Notes under the pieces: model-generated
Database searches by the model: none
Told to the model about the DNA's origin: nothing
The model's input: only the letters and a program-made list of their open reading frames with translations
Source: an uncultured Bacteroidaceae bacterium
GTDB lineage: Bacteria > Bacteroidota > Bacteroidia > Bacteroidales > Bacteroidaceae
Direction of reading: 5' to 3'
NCBI GenBank assembly: GCA_905234605.1
Contig: CAJOIE010000003.1
Coordinates: 1-64,000, forward strand
DNA length: 64,000 nt
Shown: positions 19,867 through 31,153 of the stretch, piece after piece
Layout: each line of letters begins with the position of its first letter
Numbering within the stretch: the stretch's first letter is position 1
Made by a program: the position numbers and the translations under genes

Positions 19867-21603
19867 ATGAAGCACTTTACACTTCTCGCAGCCCTCATTC
19901 TCACGGCTGCCACCAGTGCTTTTGCCACCGGACATGAGCGCATCACACAGCATCTGGACCGCCACAACCTGAGCCGCCACACGGCACTGACACAGCGAGC
20001 ATCAGCAGAGCGTCTGGCACGCACGGCCGACGTCACCTCGGCACGCAAGGCCAAGGCCTCGGCCAGCCGCGCCGCTGCCATCACACGCCAGCCCGCCGGC
20101 ACGCTCTATGCCAATGTCATGGCCTCGTATGCCGGCCTTGCCTACAGCTGGCTCGGCGGCTTCTACGACAGCTCGTCGGACGCCTCGGCCATGGACATCG
20201 TTGAGGGCACCGACGGCAACATCTACATCCGCGGTCTGGCACCCGAGCTCTCCACCACTCGCGACTACTGGGTGAAGGCCGAGCCCGACGGCGAGGGATA
20301 TGTCATCAAGCGTCAGCCCATCGGCGAATACGAGGGCTACTACAGCACCACCGTCTACTATGTCGCCCGCATGGTCTACGATGAGCAGGAAGGCTTCGTA
20401 GAGGAAGACTCGAACACCGACATCCACGTCACCTACGCCAACGGCGTGCTGTGCACCTCGGCCGAGATGGCAGATGGCGACGTGGCCTACGGCATAGTGT
20501 ACTACGATGACGAAGATGCCGAATGGTACTGGGACGGCAGTGCCTACTGGGCACTCTCCACAGCCGTGCAGACCGATGTCTATGCCGTGGCCCCCGAAGG
20601 CAGCGAGGTGGAGCAGCGCGTGCTCATGTACAAGTCGGGCGGCGAAAGCTACATCCAGACGGTAGACTTCGTGCAGGCCGGCGACAAGGTCTACCTCCAC
20701 CCCTACGATGATGTGCCTGGCTGGATTGTGGGCACCGTGGACGGCGACAGCATCACCGTTGCCTCTGGCCAGTATCTCGGTGTCGATGAGAACTACGGCC
20801 GCCACTCCTATCTGCATGTGTCGCAGACTGCGCTCACGCTCAACGAGGATGAGCCCGACTACCCCTATTGGTATGACAAGTTAGTGGAGATGCTCGACTA
20901 TGAGGTGTTTGCCATTGACACCGCCACAGGCACCATCACCGGCACACACACTCTCACCATCGACGCATCCAAGAACGACTTCTACTCTATTGCCCTCTAC
21001 AACGAGCCCTCCATCAGCATCTTCCACGAGGTTGCAGCCTGTCCGGCCGACCCCGAGGTGACCTTCTTCTATAACTACGACAACGATTACGGCTATGGCT
21101 TAGTGGACTTCCACATCCCCACCACCGATGTCAACGGCGAGTATATCACACCGTCAAAGCTCTCCTATGTGGTCTACTTCGACGACACCAGCGAAGCCTT
21201 CGAGTTCGACACCGACGACTACGAGAACTTTGAGGAAGCCATGACCGAGATACCCTACGACTTCACCGACGACTGGGACATCTACGACTACGCCGGCGAC
21301 AAGGAGGTATCGTTCTACTTCACCATCGCGCAACTCGTGGGAGTGCAGAGCATCTACCGCGGTGCCGGCGAGGAGCACAAGAGCAACATCGTGGTCTACT
21401 ACGTGAACACAGGCGAGAGTGCCACCATAGCCGTCGACGACCCGCTGAGCAGCGTGCGCTCGGCCACCGTCAAGAGCGTAGCCACCGAAAGCCTCACCGA
21501 CATTGCCGGCCGCAGCGTGGGTGCCAATGCCCGTGGCCTGCTCATCAAGACCGTCACCTTTGCCGACGGCACACAGCACAGCTACAAGCTCCTGCGCAAA
21601 TAA
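19867..21603 (+). CDS. Hypothetical secreted protein with C-terminal tail
   Basis: Signal peptide MKHFTLLAALILTAATSAFA; C-terminus SLTDIAGRSVGANARGLLIKTVTFADGTQHSYKLLRK. Confidence 0.8.
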   Translation: MKHFTLLAALILTAATSAFATGHERITQHLDRHNLSRHTALTQRASAERLARTADVTSARKAKASASRAAAITRQPAGTLYANVMASYAGLAYSWLGGFYDSSSDASAMDIVEGTDGNIYIRGLAPELSTTRDYWVKAEPDGEGYVIKRQPIGEYEGYYSTTVYYVARMVYDEQEGFVEEDSNTDIHVTYANGVLCTSAEMADGDVAYGIVYYDDEDAEWYWDGSAYWALSTAVQTDVYAVAPEGSEVEQRVLMYKSGGESYIQTVDFVQAGDKVYLHPYDDVPGWIVGTVDGDSITVASGQYLGVDENYGRHSYLHVSQTALTLNEDEPDYPYWYDKLVEMLDYEVFAIDTATGTITGTHTLTIDASKNDFYSIALYNEPSISIFHEVAACPADPEVTFFYNYDNDYGYGLVDFHIPTTDVNGEYITPSKLSYVVYFDDTSEAFEFDTDDYENFEEAMTEIPYDFTDDWDIYDYAGDKEVSFYFTIAQLVGVQSIYRGAGEEHKSNIVVYYVNTGESATIAVDDPLSSVRSATVKSVATESLTDIAGRSVGANARGLLIKTVTFADGTQHSYKLLRK

Positions 21604-21629
21604 CGCCACAACGACGCAGCACCACCACT

Positions 21630-23489
21630 ATGAACACCAGACTACACACTGTATGCCTCGCCATAGCCCTCGCCTTCACTGGTGGGGGCTATGCACAGGC
21701 CGACGAGCTCACCTTCAGCTATGGTGAGCCAGCCTACAACATAGGCACCGGCAGCAGCAAAGCCGAGACCATCGACGTAGCCCTCCACCTCAGCGACCCC
21801 GCCCTCGTAGGCCTCGAGGTGCAAGGCCTGCGCATACCCCTGACCACGCTGGCAGGCATCACCGCCGCCCGTGCCTGGCTTGCAACCGAGCTGCCTACCA
21901 TAAGCAAGTCGGTAGCCGGCACGCCCGACGTGCTCTCCATCGACTTCACCCCGACAGCCGACGGCTACTACTACATCTACCTGCCGGAGCCATACACCAT
22001 TACCGAGGCAGGCATCTACGTGGGCTACAGCGTCGACATGCAAGCCTCCGACGTGGCTCCCGCCCCTATTGCCCTGACCAATGTTCAGCGCGATGGCGGG
22101 CTCTACATCCACAGCACCAAGATCTACCGCACGGCGTGGCACGACCTGTCCACCTCCGAAGGCGCGCTGGCGCTGCAAGTGGTGCTCGGCGGCGAACAGC
22201 TCAAGACCAACGCCGTGGCCGTGACCCGCCAGCCCGATGTCAACGTGCTGACAGGCATGGCCACCACCGTCAGCTTCGACATCACCAACCATGGCACGGC
22301 AGGAGCCACCTCCATCGACTATAAGCTCGTCATACAAGCCGACGGAGAGGTACATCCTGCAGAAATCAGCGGCACAGACCACCATGCCGACGTGGCACTC
22401 GCGCCAATCTTTGCAGCCACACAGACGGTGCAGCTCACCATCCCCGCCATCGAGGTTAAGGGACAGTATCACTACTACTACATCATCACCGACGTCAACG
22501 GCCAACCCAACGAGGACATAAACCCGATGAGCACAGCCAGCCTCAATGCCTACAACACGCTGCCCGTGCACCGCCCCGTGCTTGAGGAATATACCGGCAC
22601 ATGGTGCGGCTACTGCCCGCGCGGCTTCGTGGGTCTCGAGGAGATGGCACGCCTCTATCCTGCCGACTTCATCGGCATAAGCTACCACAACGGCGACCCC
22701 ATGCAGATCACCACGCAGTACCCCAACAACGTGGTCAGCTTCCCCGACGCATGGCTCGACCGCTGGTATCAGACCGATGCCTTCTGCGGCGACTCGGACT
22801 ACGGTCTGTTCGGTATTGACAAGGTGTGGCAGCAGGTGCGCGAGGTGTTCACCCCAGCCTCTGTGGAGGTGGGCAGCGAGTGGACCGACGGCAACACCCT
22901 GCACGCCACGGCAGCCGTCACCTTCCCCCTATCGGCCGACGAGTGCCCATTTGAGGTGGGCTTTGCCCTTGTGGCCGACGGCCTGAGCGGCGACGGTTCG
23001 GACTGGCAACAGAGCAACTACTACGCCGGCGACACCAGCTGGCCGGCATCCATGCATCAGTTCACGCACGGCACAGACCACGTGGCCGGCCTCACATACA
23101 ACTTCGTGCTCATTGCCCGCTCCGGCGTGGCCGGTCTGCCTGGATCCCTGAGCAGCCCCATCGAGGAAGACGTGGCACAGACCGTGAGCTACGACTTCGA
23201 CCTCTCGGCCATCAAGGCAGCCATCGTGCCTGCCGACCACAGCAAGTTGCGTGTCGTGGCCATGCTCATCGACAGCCGCACAGGTGCCATTGTCAACGCC
23301 AACATGGCCACAGCCGGCACAGCCACAGCTGCCGTGGGCTCACTGCCTGCCACAGCTGCCGACGTGGCCGTGAGCGTGATGAGCTACGACCTGGCAGGCC
23401 GCCGCATGGCCACCACGGCACGTGGCATCAGCCTGCGCGTGGAGCGCACAGCAGGAGGCCGGATGCGTGTAGGCAAAGTGATGCGCTGA
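21630..23489 (+). CDS. Omp28-related / thioredoxin-fold secreted protein
   Basis: Signal peptide; VLEEYTGTWCGYCPRGFVGLEEMARLYPADFIGISYHNGDPM (CxxC); C-terminal YDLAGRRMATTARG. Confidence 0.8.
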   Translation: MNTRLHTVCLAIALAFTGGGYAQADELTFSYGEPAYNIGTGSSKAETIDVALHLSDPALVGLEVQGLRIPLTTLAGITAARAWLATELPTISKSVAGTPDVLSIDFTPTADGYYYIYLPEPYTITEAGIYVGYSVDMQASDVAPAPIALTNVQRDGGLYIHSTKIYRTAWHDLSTSEGALALQVVLGGEQLKTNAVAVTRQPDVNVLTGMATTVSFDITNHGTAGATSIDYKLVIQADGEVHPAEISGTDHHADVALAPIFAATQTVQLTIPAIEVKGQYHYYYIITDVNGQPNEDINPMSTASLNAYNTLPVHRPVLEEYTGTWCGYCPRGFVGLEEMARLYPADFIGISYHNGDPMQITTQYPNNVVSFPDAWLDRWYQTDAFCGDSDYGLFGIDKVWQQVREVFTPASVEVGSEWTDGNTLHATAAVTFPLSADECPFEVGFALVADGLSGDGSDWQQSNYYAGDTSWPASMHQFTHGTDHVAGLTYNFVLIARSGVAGLPGSLSSPIEEDVAQTVSYDFDLSAIKAAIVPADHSKLRVVAMLIDSRTGAIVNANMATAGTATAAVGSLPATAADVAVSVMSYDLAGRRMATTARGISLRVERTAGGRMRVGKVMR

Positions 23490-23525
23490 GCCATCAGTCG
23501 GGCCCAAAGGCCATACACCTTAAGC

Positions 23526-23564
23526 AGAGACGCAGAGACGGGATTGCCCCGACTCTGCGTCTCT
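23526..23564. terminator. Convergent terminator
   Basis: AGAGACGCAGAG ... CTCTGCGTCTCT perfect 12-bp stem between convergent genes. Confidence 0.7.
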
Positions 23565-23603
23565 CTCTGTTCATGCAAGCCTGCCGATAGGATGCCAGCT
23601 GTA

Positions 23604-26600
23604 TCAGCGCACAACCTTGTGCTTTCCCGAGAGGTATACGCCATGCCCTGCCTTGGCACTACTGCCGACAGCAGACAAACGGCGGCCGGCAAGGTCGTAG
23701 ACGAAGGCACAGGGTGCATCACTCTGACAGCTGGAGCCATCGGTACATGTCGCATGGCCTGTAGCGGGCAAATCGGTGATGCCCACAGTGGTATCGGTGC
23801 CCTCGAACACATATACCGACGATGCTGCCAGACGCAGCGTGAGCTGTTGGTCGATGTCGATGGGCGTATTCTCGGCAAGTCCTGGCAGTGTGGACTGCGT
23901 GAAGGATGGCTTGAGCACAATGCTGGTGCTGATATAGTCGGGGATGTCGAGAGCCTCACGCAGCGTGGTGCGTAACACCTGTGCCGAGGCCGACGGGTTG
24001 CGCAGCGCAAGCGTGGAACGCGTGCCGTTCCATGCAGCCCAACCGTAGACATTGGCCCGCGTGCCGTCCCACGGATTGCCTCCCACCCAGTGCACATCGG
24101 GCAGCACATCGGCATTGCGACGCTGCCATGCGATACACTCTGCCAAGTCGGCCCAGAGACGGCCGCCAGAGATGCTGTTCATCAAGGCATAGTCGGCATA
24201 CACCTCCACCATCGCCGAGCCGCAGGCAAAGGCACAGCGCAACTCACGCAGCACGGAGGCATAGCTCATATCGGACGACACACTGCCATAGTTAGAGAGG
24301 ATGAAGCCGTGGGTCATCAGCGAGTTGATGGGGCACAGAGGTGAGTTCTGGACAAAGTTCTGATAGACGAGGCGGTCACGGTAAGTAATCCACCGCTCAC
24401 GGTCGCTGCCCTGGTTGCCGATGGTGCCGTAGTCCTGCTCCTGACGCCACACTGCATCGCTCACCTGGAACCAGAAGGGCGAGGCCCATGTGCCCACGGT
24501 GGTGTTGAGGAACACGTCGGGCTTCACCTGACGCACGCGACGCTCTATGCTGATGATGCCCTCGGCATTCTCCTCGCCCGTGGCACCGGCATCGGGCCCC
24601 ACGGCAGAGAACTGCGCACTGATGCCGTCGAACTTGAAGAAATTGAAGTTGTAGTCGGTGAGCATGTTAGTGCACGCCGTGAGGAAAGTGTCATAATAGG
24701 CCTTGTTGCTCAACTGCATGCCGCCGCGCGAAGCCCAGTAGTTGCGACGATAGTTGCCGCTCTGTCCGTAGCCGCCTACAGGACCGAGCCAGGCTCCGAT
24801 GGAGCTGCCCATGGCCGTGGCAGCAGCACTGATGCCGGTGAAGCCGTTGGGGAAGTTGGGGTTGAAAGTCCACGTGCCATACTCATCCCAACCGTCGTCC
24901 CACGCGAAGGAGGCCAGCGACACGCCGTGGACATCATAGAGATGCTCGCGCCACTGTGAGAGCACGTCGAGACACTGAGCCTCGTTGAAGTTGGTGGTGT
25001 AGTCGGGATCGTTGTTGCGGTTAATGTTGAGCTCGAACCACGAATTGTAGAGAGGGAAGGGACGCCATGGCACAGCTCTCTCCCTCTCGCTGTAGGCCAG
25101 GAACGAGCGGCGTGCCTGGCCTGGAGCTATGAGCCCCACCACTGCGCTCACCGACCAGATGTCGCCTGCCTGCAACGTTGTCTGGCGACTCCACACGCCT
25201 TGAATGGGAGTCTCTGTGGCTGCCGGCAGGTGCAGATACTCGTTGAGCGTGTAGCTCAGGTTGATGTTACCCGTCGACGTGTTGTCGCTGCCCGACGGGT
25301 TCAGCACAGCATAATAGCGCAGACGGTAGTCGCCGGCCGCCGGCACGGTGAAAGTGTAGTCGTTGGCGGTCTTGGCGGTGCCGGAGAAGCCTCGATGATA
25401 GTCGGAGCATACCACATTGTCGTCCACGTCGGCCAGCTCCACGCCGGCGATGGTCAGTCCGTGTGCGCCAGAGGCATACATGAAACAGGCGTTGAGGACG
25501 CCTCCGGAGCGGTCGAAGCTGATGGTCCGCTCCATCAGCTGTATATGCGAGGCCTCATAGCCCAACTCAAGGATGCGCGCAGGCACCGCGGCCGCCACGC
25601 TCCACGATGCGGTGTTCCAGGCATCGGTGCGTGTGCCTCCCACGGCAAGCGTGGGATAAGTCAGTGCAGGCACATCATCGTCGCCGGGCAACATGTTGGC
25701 CGACAGGTCGCCGTCGAAGACAATATGCGGAGCCGTCACTGAGCCGCTCCATGTGATGGTGCCGTTGCTGCTGAAGGAGCCGCTGATGACTCCCGTGACT
25801 TCCTCTGTACAGTCGCGGAAATAGCGCACGAGGTAGTAGCCACGCTCTGGGATGTCAAGCGTGTAGGTGTTGGCAGAGCTGCTGCCGCCAGTGGTACCTT
25901 TGTGATAGTCGTGAGCCACGACCTCCCCTGTGAACGGGTCCACGGCATCTACACCGGCAAGGTCGAGTCGATGGCTGCCGCTCGTGTACTGGAACTTCAC
26001 CGTGTGCCGCCCACCGGCCTTGATGCCAAGGTATCCTTGCATGCCTGCAATGTAGTCAGGAGTGAGACCGAGGTCAAGAATGCCTTGCGGAGTGTCGGTA
26101 CCTGGCGACCACGTGAACGACGTGCCCGTCCACGCACCGTATGCGAAAGGTTCACCTGTGATGGTGCCCACAACCGTGTTCTTACCCATCGGTGTCTCTA
26201 AGCCTGCGAAGATATGGTCGCTGGCAATGACCGCGCCGCGCGTGTTGCCCACTACCACGGGAGCCTGCTCACTGCTGGCATTGTCAACGGTATATAGCAT
26301 CGGGACGATGGCATTCATGGCCACAGCACTGCCGGCAGTCAGGTCGAGACTGGTGCGCAGATAGTGGGAACCGTCGCGGAGTATGGCTCGCCACGTCACA
26401 GCAAGGCTGCCACTCGTGAAAGAGGCCTCTATGGCCTGGCCCGCCACACGCTCGGAGCCACGGGCTGCCTCTGCATCGCCCTCCAGAGAGAGCAAGCGCA
26501 CACCCGTGAGCTGCATCTGCGAGGCCTTGAGCTCACTGCCCGTGGCAGGCCTGACGACGAAGAGCTCACTGCCGGCCTTGAGCCCAAGCGCGGCGGAGCC

Positions 26601-26810
26601 ACCGAAGAGCAGCTGCCCGTCGGCAAGGGTGAACGTGGCCATGAACAGGTCGTTGCGGAGCACATAGTCGGTCTGGGCACCGCGCTCCACCACTTCGGCG
26701 TATGCCTGTCCGGCCTGCTGCAACTGCGGGAATGCCACGGCCTGTGCTCCTGCCGCATACGGGAGCAGTGCAGCCAGGGCGGCAATGATGTATGACTTCA
26801 TAGTTTCCAT
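23604..26810 (-). CDS. Large secreted alpha-galactosidase-like (GH36/27-type TIM barrel) protein with duplicated sugar-binding-like domain and T9SS-like tail
   Basis: Signal peptide METMKSYIIAALAALLPYAAGAQ; SFAWDDGWDEYGTW, FFKFDGISAQ, VFLNTTVGTWASPFWFQVSDAVWRQEQDYG; C-terminal YDLAGRRLSAVG...GHGVYLSGKHKVVR. Confidence 0.75.
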   Translation of the reverse strand: METMKSYIIAALAALLPYAAGAQAVAFPQLQQAGQAYAEVVERGAQTDYVLRNDLFMATFTLADGQLLFGGSAALGLKAGSELFVVRPATGSELKASQMQLTGVRLLSLEGDAEAARGSERVAGQAIEASFTSGSLAVTWRAILRDGSHYLRTSLDLTAGSAVAMNAIVPMLYTVDNASSEQAPVVVGNTRGAVIASDHIFAGLETPMGKNTVVGTITGEPFAYGAWTGTSFTWSPGTDTPQGILDLGLTPDYIAGMQGYLGIKAGGRHTVKFQYTSGSHRLDLAGVDAVDPFTGEVVAHDYHKGTTGGSSSANTYTLDIPERGYYLVRYFRDCTEEVTGVISGSFSSNGTITWSGSVTAPHIVFDGDLSANMLPGDDDVPALTYPTLAVGGTRTDAWNTASWSVAAAVPARILELGYEASHIQLMERTISFDRSGGVLNACFMYASGAHGLTIAGVELADVDDNVVCSDYHRGFSGTAKTANDYTFTVPAAGDYRLRYYAVLNPSGSDNTSTGNINLSYTLNEYLHLPAATETPIQGVWSRQTTLQAGDIWSVSAVVGLIAPGQARRSFLAYSERERAVPWRPFPLYNSWFELNINRNNDPDYTTNFNEAQCLDVLSQWREHLYDVHGVSLASFAWDDGWDEYGTWTFNPNFPNGFTGISAAATAMGSSIGAWLGPVGGYGQSGNYRRNYWASRGGMQLSNKAYYDTFLTACTNMLTDYNFNFFKFDGISAQFSAVGPDAGATGEENAEGIISIERRVRQVKPDVFLNTTVGTWASPFWFQVSDAVWRQEQDYGTIGNQGSDRERWITYRDRLVYQNFVQNSPLCPINSLMTHGFILSNYGSVSSDMSYASVLRELRCAFACGSAMVEVYADYALMNSISGGRLWADLAECIAWQRRNADVLPDVHWVGGNPWDGTRANVYGWAAWNGTRSTLALRNPSASAQVLRTTLREALDIPDYISTSIVLKPSFTQSTLPGLAENTPIDIDQQLTLRLAASSVYVFEGTDTTVGITDLPATGHATCTDGSSCQSDAPCAFVYDLAGRRLSAVGSSAKAGHGVYLSGKHKVVR

Positions 26811-26830
26811 TATATATATATTAGGCACCA

Positions 26831-26838
26831 CAAATATA
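26831..26838 (-). promoter_or_regulatory. -7 element (TATATTTG)
   Basis: CAAATATA on plus strand just upstream of start 26810. Confidence 0.55.
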
Positions 26839-26883
26839 GGCAATGACGGATATATGAAAAGCCTGCGGGAAAGAAAAGACAAA

Positions 26884-26922
26884 TGCGGCAGGACACACAT
26901 TATAAATGCATGTCCTGCCGCA
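26884..26922 (-). terminator. clpB terminator hairpin
   Basis: TGCGGCAGGACA ... TGTCCTGCCGCA perfect 12-bp stem just after the clpB stop. Confidence 0.7.
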
Positions 26923-26958
26923 AGCGGGAGTATGCCCAGACTGCCTGTGTGGCACAGG

Positions 26959-29550
26959 CTAATCGGTGCTGTTGCTCATGGTCAGCGAGGTGCCTGTGGC
27001 ATCGGCGTCTATCGTGATGGGTTGCTCACGGCTGACGGTGCCCGCGAGGATGGCACGCGAGAGCTGATTGAGGAGCAGACGCTGGATGGCTCGCTTCACG
27101 GGACGTGCACCGAACTCAGGGTCGTAGCCCTCACGCGTGAGCAGGTCGATGGCGGCATCCGTGAGACGGAGCGTCACGCCTTCAGCCTCTGTGCGCTGCT
27201 GCACGCCATGCAGCTGGAGCATTACCACCTGGCGTATCTCGGCCTCACTCAACGGTTCAAACATGATGGTCTCATCAATGCGGTTGAGGAACTCGGGGCG
27301 CACACTCTGGCGCAGCAGGCCGAGCACATGCGCCTTGACGGCCTCGCGTGGCGACGCGGCATGCTCGCGGATATAGTCTGACCCGAGGTTGGAGGTTAGA
27401 ATGATGATGGTATTGCGGAAGTTGACAGTGCGGCCCTTGTTGTCGGTCAGACGGCCGTCGTCGAGCACCTGCAGCAGTGTGTTGAACACATCGGGGTGAG
27501 CCTTCTCTATCTCGTCGAACAGCACTACGGAGTATGGCTTGCGGCGCACGGCCTCCGTGAGCTGACCTCCCTCGTCGTAGCCCACATATCCCGGAGGAGC
27601 ACCAATGAGACGGCTCACAGAGTGCTTCTCCTGATATTCGCTCATGTCGATGCGGGTCATCATGGTCTCGTCGTCGAAGAGGAACTCCGCTAAGGCCTTA
27701 GCCAGCTCCGTCTTGCCGACACCCGTTGTGCCAAGGAAGATGAACGAGCCGATAGGGCGCTTGGGGTCCTGAAGGCCGGCACGCGAGCGGCGCACGGCAT
27801 CGGCCACGGCACTGATGGCCTCGTCCTGCCCTACGACACGGCGGTGCAGCTCTTCCTCCAGATGCAGCAGCTTCTCGCGCTCACTCTGGAGCATACGTGC
27901 CACAGGGATGCCCGTCCAGCGCGACACCACCTCGGCCACATCGGCAGCCGTGACCTCCTCGCGCACCATGGCCTCGGAACCCTGCGCCTCGTGCAGCTGC
28001 TGCGTGAGCTGTGCTATATGAGCTTCCAATGCTTGTATGCGGCCGTAGCGTATCTCGGCCACGCGAGCATAGTCGCCCTCACGCTCGGCACGCTCGGCAT
28101 CAAGGCGCAGCTGCTCCATCTGCTGGCGGTCTTGCTGCACGGAGGCAGCTATCTGCCTCTCACTCTCCCACTTGGCACGCATCTGCTGCTCCTGCTCACG
28201 CAGGTTGGCTATCTGTTGCTCCAGAGCTGCAAGCGAGGCCTCGCCACTCTCGGTCGTGGCTTCGCGCTTGATGCTGGCACGCTCTATCTCGAGCTGGGCC
28301 AGACGGCGTGAAATCTCGTCGAGCTCCTCTGGCACACTGTCGCGCTCCATGCGAAGACGGGCAGCAGCCTCGTCCATAAGGTCGATGGCCTTGTCGGGGA
28401 GGAAGCGGTCGGTGATGTAGCGATGGCTGAGCTCCACGGCAGCAATGATGGCTTCGTCCTGAATGCGCACGCGATGATGGTTCTCATAGCGTTCCTTGAG
28501 ACCTCGCAGTATGCTTATGCTGGCCGCCGTGTCGGGCTCGTCGACCATGACGGTCTGGAAGCGACGCTCCAGAGCCTTGTCCTTCTCGAAGTACTTCTGG
28601 TACTCATCGAGGGTGGTAGCACCTATGGCGCGCAGCTCGCCCCGCGCCAATGCAGGCTTGAGGATGTTGGCTGCATCCATGGCTCCCTCGCTCTTGCCGG
28701 CACCGACAAGGGTGTGTATCTCGTCGATGAAGAGGATGATGCGTCCCTCGCTCTTGGTCACCTCGCCTACCACCGACTTCAGTCGCTCCTCAAACTCACC
28801 CTTATACTTGGCACCTGCAATGAGTGCACCCATGTCGAGCGAATAGAGAGCCACGGAACGAAGGTTCTCGGGCACATCGCCGCGCAGTATGCGGTGAGCC
28901 AGCCCCTCAACGATGGCCGTCTTGCCTGTGCCTGGCTCACCGATGAGGATAGGGTTGTTCTTAGTCCTGCGCGAGAGTATCTGGAGCACACGGCGTATCT
29001 CCTCGTCGCGCCCTATCACAGGGTCAAGACGCCCCGAGCGTGCCTCCTCAACAAGGTTTTTGGCATACTTGCCAAGAGCCTGATAGGTGTCCTCGCTTGA
29101 TGGCGAGGTGGCTTTACTGCCACCGCGCAGCTCAGTGATGGCCGCCGAGAGTTCCTTCTCCGTGACACCAGCATCCTTGAGTAGCTTGGCTGCCGTGCTG
29201 TTGCTCTTCACAAGAGCCAGCAGGAGCTGCTCCACTGTCACGAACTCATCGCCATGCTTGGAAGCAAGAGTCTCTGCTTCGGTCAGGATGGAGTTTGCCT
29301 CACGGCTGAGGTATGGCTCTCCGCCATCCACGCGTGGCAAACTCTGTAGCTGGGCATCGAGAGCTGCACGTATGGCAGCCTCGTTCACGCCAAGCTTACG
29401 GAATACATAGCCCGTCACCTGCTGTCCTGTCGTGAGGATGGCATCAAGCAAATGCTCGGGCTCAATGGCCTGCTGCCTGCGGCTTTCTGCCGAGCGGACA
29501 GCCTGCTGCACAGTCTCCTGTGCCTTAATGGTGAACTTGTCGAATGTCAT
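26959..29550 (-). CDS. clpB: ATP-dependent chaperone ClpB
   Basis: [35 protein letters not shown]; two Walker A motifs ([30 protein letters not shown]). Confidence 0.97.
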   Translation of the reverse strand: MTFDKFTIKAQETVQQAVRSAESRRQQAIEPEHLLDAILTTGQQVTGYVFRKLGVNEAAIRAALDAQLQSLPRVDGGEPYLSREANSILTEAETLASKHGDEFVTVEQLLLALVKSNSTAAKLLKDAGVTEKELSAAITELRGGSKATSPSSEDTYQALGKYAKNLVEEARSGRLDPVIGRDEEIRRVLQILSRRTKNNPILIGEPGTGKTAIVEGLAHRILRGDVPENLRSVALYSLDMGALIAGAKYKGEFEERLKSVVGEVTKSEGRIILFIDEIHTLVGAGKSEGAMDAANILKPALARGELRAIGATTLDEYQKYFEKDKALERRFQTVMVDEPDTAASISILRGLKERYENHHRVRIQDEAIIAAVELSHRYITDRFLPDKAIDLMDEAAARLRMERDSVPEELDEISRRLAQLEIERASIKREATTESGEASLAALEQQIANLREQEQQMRAKWESERQIAASVQQDRQQMEQLRLDAERAEREGDYARVAEIRYGRIQALEAHIAQLTQQLHEAQGSEAMVREEVTAADVAEVVSRWTGIPVARMLQSEREKLLHLEEELHRRVVGQDEAISAVADAVRRSRAGLQDPKRPIGSFIFLGTTGVGKTELAKALAEFLFDDETMMTRIDMSEYQEKHSVSRLIGAPPGYVGYDEGGQLTEAVRRKPYSVVLFDEIEKAHPDVFNTLLQVLDDGRLTDNKGRTVNFRNTIIILTSNLGSDYIREHAASPREAVKAHVLGLLRQSVRPEFLNRIDETIMFEPLSEAEIRQVVMLQLHGVQQRTEAEGVTLRLTDAAIDLLTREGYDPEFGARPVKRAIQRLLLNQLSRAILAGTVSREQPITIDADATGTSLTMSNSTD

Positions 29551-29680
29551 AGCTTATATATGTTTATAGAGTTTAGCGATTATGGTTTAAGCGGTACAAC
29601 CACTATTTTGCAAAGGCTGTGCAGCGACCGGCGGAAACGCCAAAAAGGCAGAAGCACAGACAGAATGGCGCAAGAATAAC

Positions 29681-29688
29681 TACCTTTG
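29681..29688 (+). promoter_or_regulatory. -7 element (TACCTTTG)
   Basis: TACCTTTGC upstream of 29770 start. Confidence 0.65.
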
Positions 29689-29769
29689 CAGCCCACAAGG
29701 CATGCGCAGCGCACTATGCTGCCATACCTTATGGCACATAACGTTACACCTTCAATACTCTCTACATAC

Positions 29770-31065
29770 ATGGAAATAGGCGAAAAGGTAAGATTTCTCA
29801 ATGAAGTGGGCGGCGGGCGCATTGCCGGTTTCGAGGGCAAGGACATCGTACTGGTGGAGGATGAGGACGGCTTCGAGATACCCATGTTGCGCTCACAGGT
29901 GGTGGTCATTGAGACCAATGACAACAACTTTGTGCGCAAGCCTAAGAAGCCATCGCCGGCTGTCACACAAGCCACTCAGCGTGCCGCCGCACACGAGGGT
30001 GCCAGCCTGCGCGCCGCTCTCGCAGCCGGCCTCGATGCCGAAGAGCCGGAGAGCGACCCGACGGATGGCGACATCACATTCCGCCCCAAGCCCAAGGAGC
30101 GCCGCGGAGGCGAGCTGCTCAACCTGCATATAGCCTTTGTCGAGGATGTCGGCCACAGGGCCGATGGTGTGCGCTTCGACACCTACCTCATCAACGACTC
30201 CAACTACTATGTCAGTGCTCTCTACGCCTACAGCGAGAATGCCGCATGGCACGCTGTGTGGCAAGGCACCGTGGTGCCAAACACCAAGGTGCGCATCCAC
30301 ACCTTCGACCGCACCGAGCTACAGCAGTTAGAGCACCTGTCGGTGAGCTTCTTCGCATGGAAAGACGACAAGCCATTTGTACAGAAACCTGCTGCCACCG
30401 TTGAGCTACGCCTCCAGACAGTGAAGTTCTACAAGCTGCACGTGTTTGCAGACACACCTTTCTTCCACTCCCCTGCCCTGCTCTACCAAATCGTGCGCGA
30501 CGATAAGCCGTTGGGGCTCAAAGCCCCGATGTTGGCTTCCGAGGAAGAAACCCCGCTGTCGGCTCCCGAAGAGACATCAGCAGCATTGACTGCTGACCCT
30601 ACATCGCCCGCGTCCCCTTCCGAGGATCACAAGGGAGCATCACCCAGGAGCGACCGCGAGGCTGTCAAGGCCGCCAAGCGTGCACTCAAGCAGGAGCAAG
30701 AAGCCATGCGCAAGAAGCACGAGGCCACGCCACATGAACGCGACCCGCATGTGTCGAAACCTAACCACAGGCCTGAGCAGGACGGCATACTGGAGGTTGA
30801 CCTGCACATCAACGCCCTGCTCGACAACACCAACGGCCTGTCGCCTGCCGTGATGCTCAACACACAGCTCACCGAGTTCCGCATAGTGATGGACCGCAAC
30901 ATAAAGCGCAAGGGACAGCGCATTGTGTTCATCCACGGCAAAGGAGAAGGCGTGCTCCGCGAAGCCATCATCAAGGAACTGCGCCACCGCTATCGCACAT
31001 GCACCTACGAGGATGCTTCGTTCCAACAATATGGTTTCGGTGCCACCATGGTGACTATCCGATGA
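29770..31065 (+). CDS. DUF2027 / Smr-domain protein
   Basis: MEIGEKVRFLNEVGGGRIAGFEGKDIVLVEDEDGFEIPML; C-terminal EVDLHINALLD...IVFIHGKGEGVLREAIIKELRHRY (Smr). Confidence 0.88.
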   Translation: MEIGEKVRFLNEVGGGRIAGFEGKDIVLVEDEDGFEIPMLRSQVVVIETNDNNFVRKPKKPSPAVTQATQRAAAHEGASLRAALAAGLDAEEPESDPTDGDITFRPKPKERRGGELLNLHIAFVEDVGHRADGVRFDTYLINDSNYYVSALYAYSENAAWHAVWQGTVVPNTKVRIHTFDRTELQQLEHLSVSFFAWKDDKPFVQKPAATVELRLQTVKFYKLHVFADTPFFHSPALLYQIVRDDKPLGLKAPMLASEEETPLSAPEETSAALTADPTSPASPSEDHKGASPRSDREAVKAAKRALKQEQEAMRKKHEATPHERDPHVSKPNHRPEQDGILEVDLHINALLDNTNGLSPAVMLNTQLTEFRIVMDRNIKRKGQRIVFIHGKGEGVLREAIIKELRHRYRTCTYEDASFQQYGFGATMVTIR

Positions 31066-31153
31066 GAACGGCAACGTGACCAACGCTCCGCACTGTCCCG
31101 CCCCACCACTCTAACCTACCCACCGTGCCGCAGGCACCCTAAGCTTTTCGACA

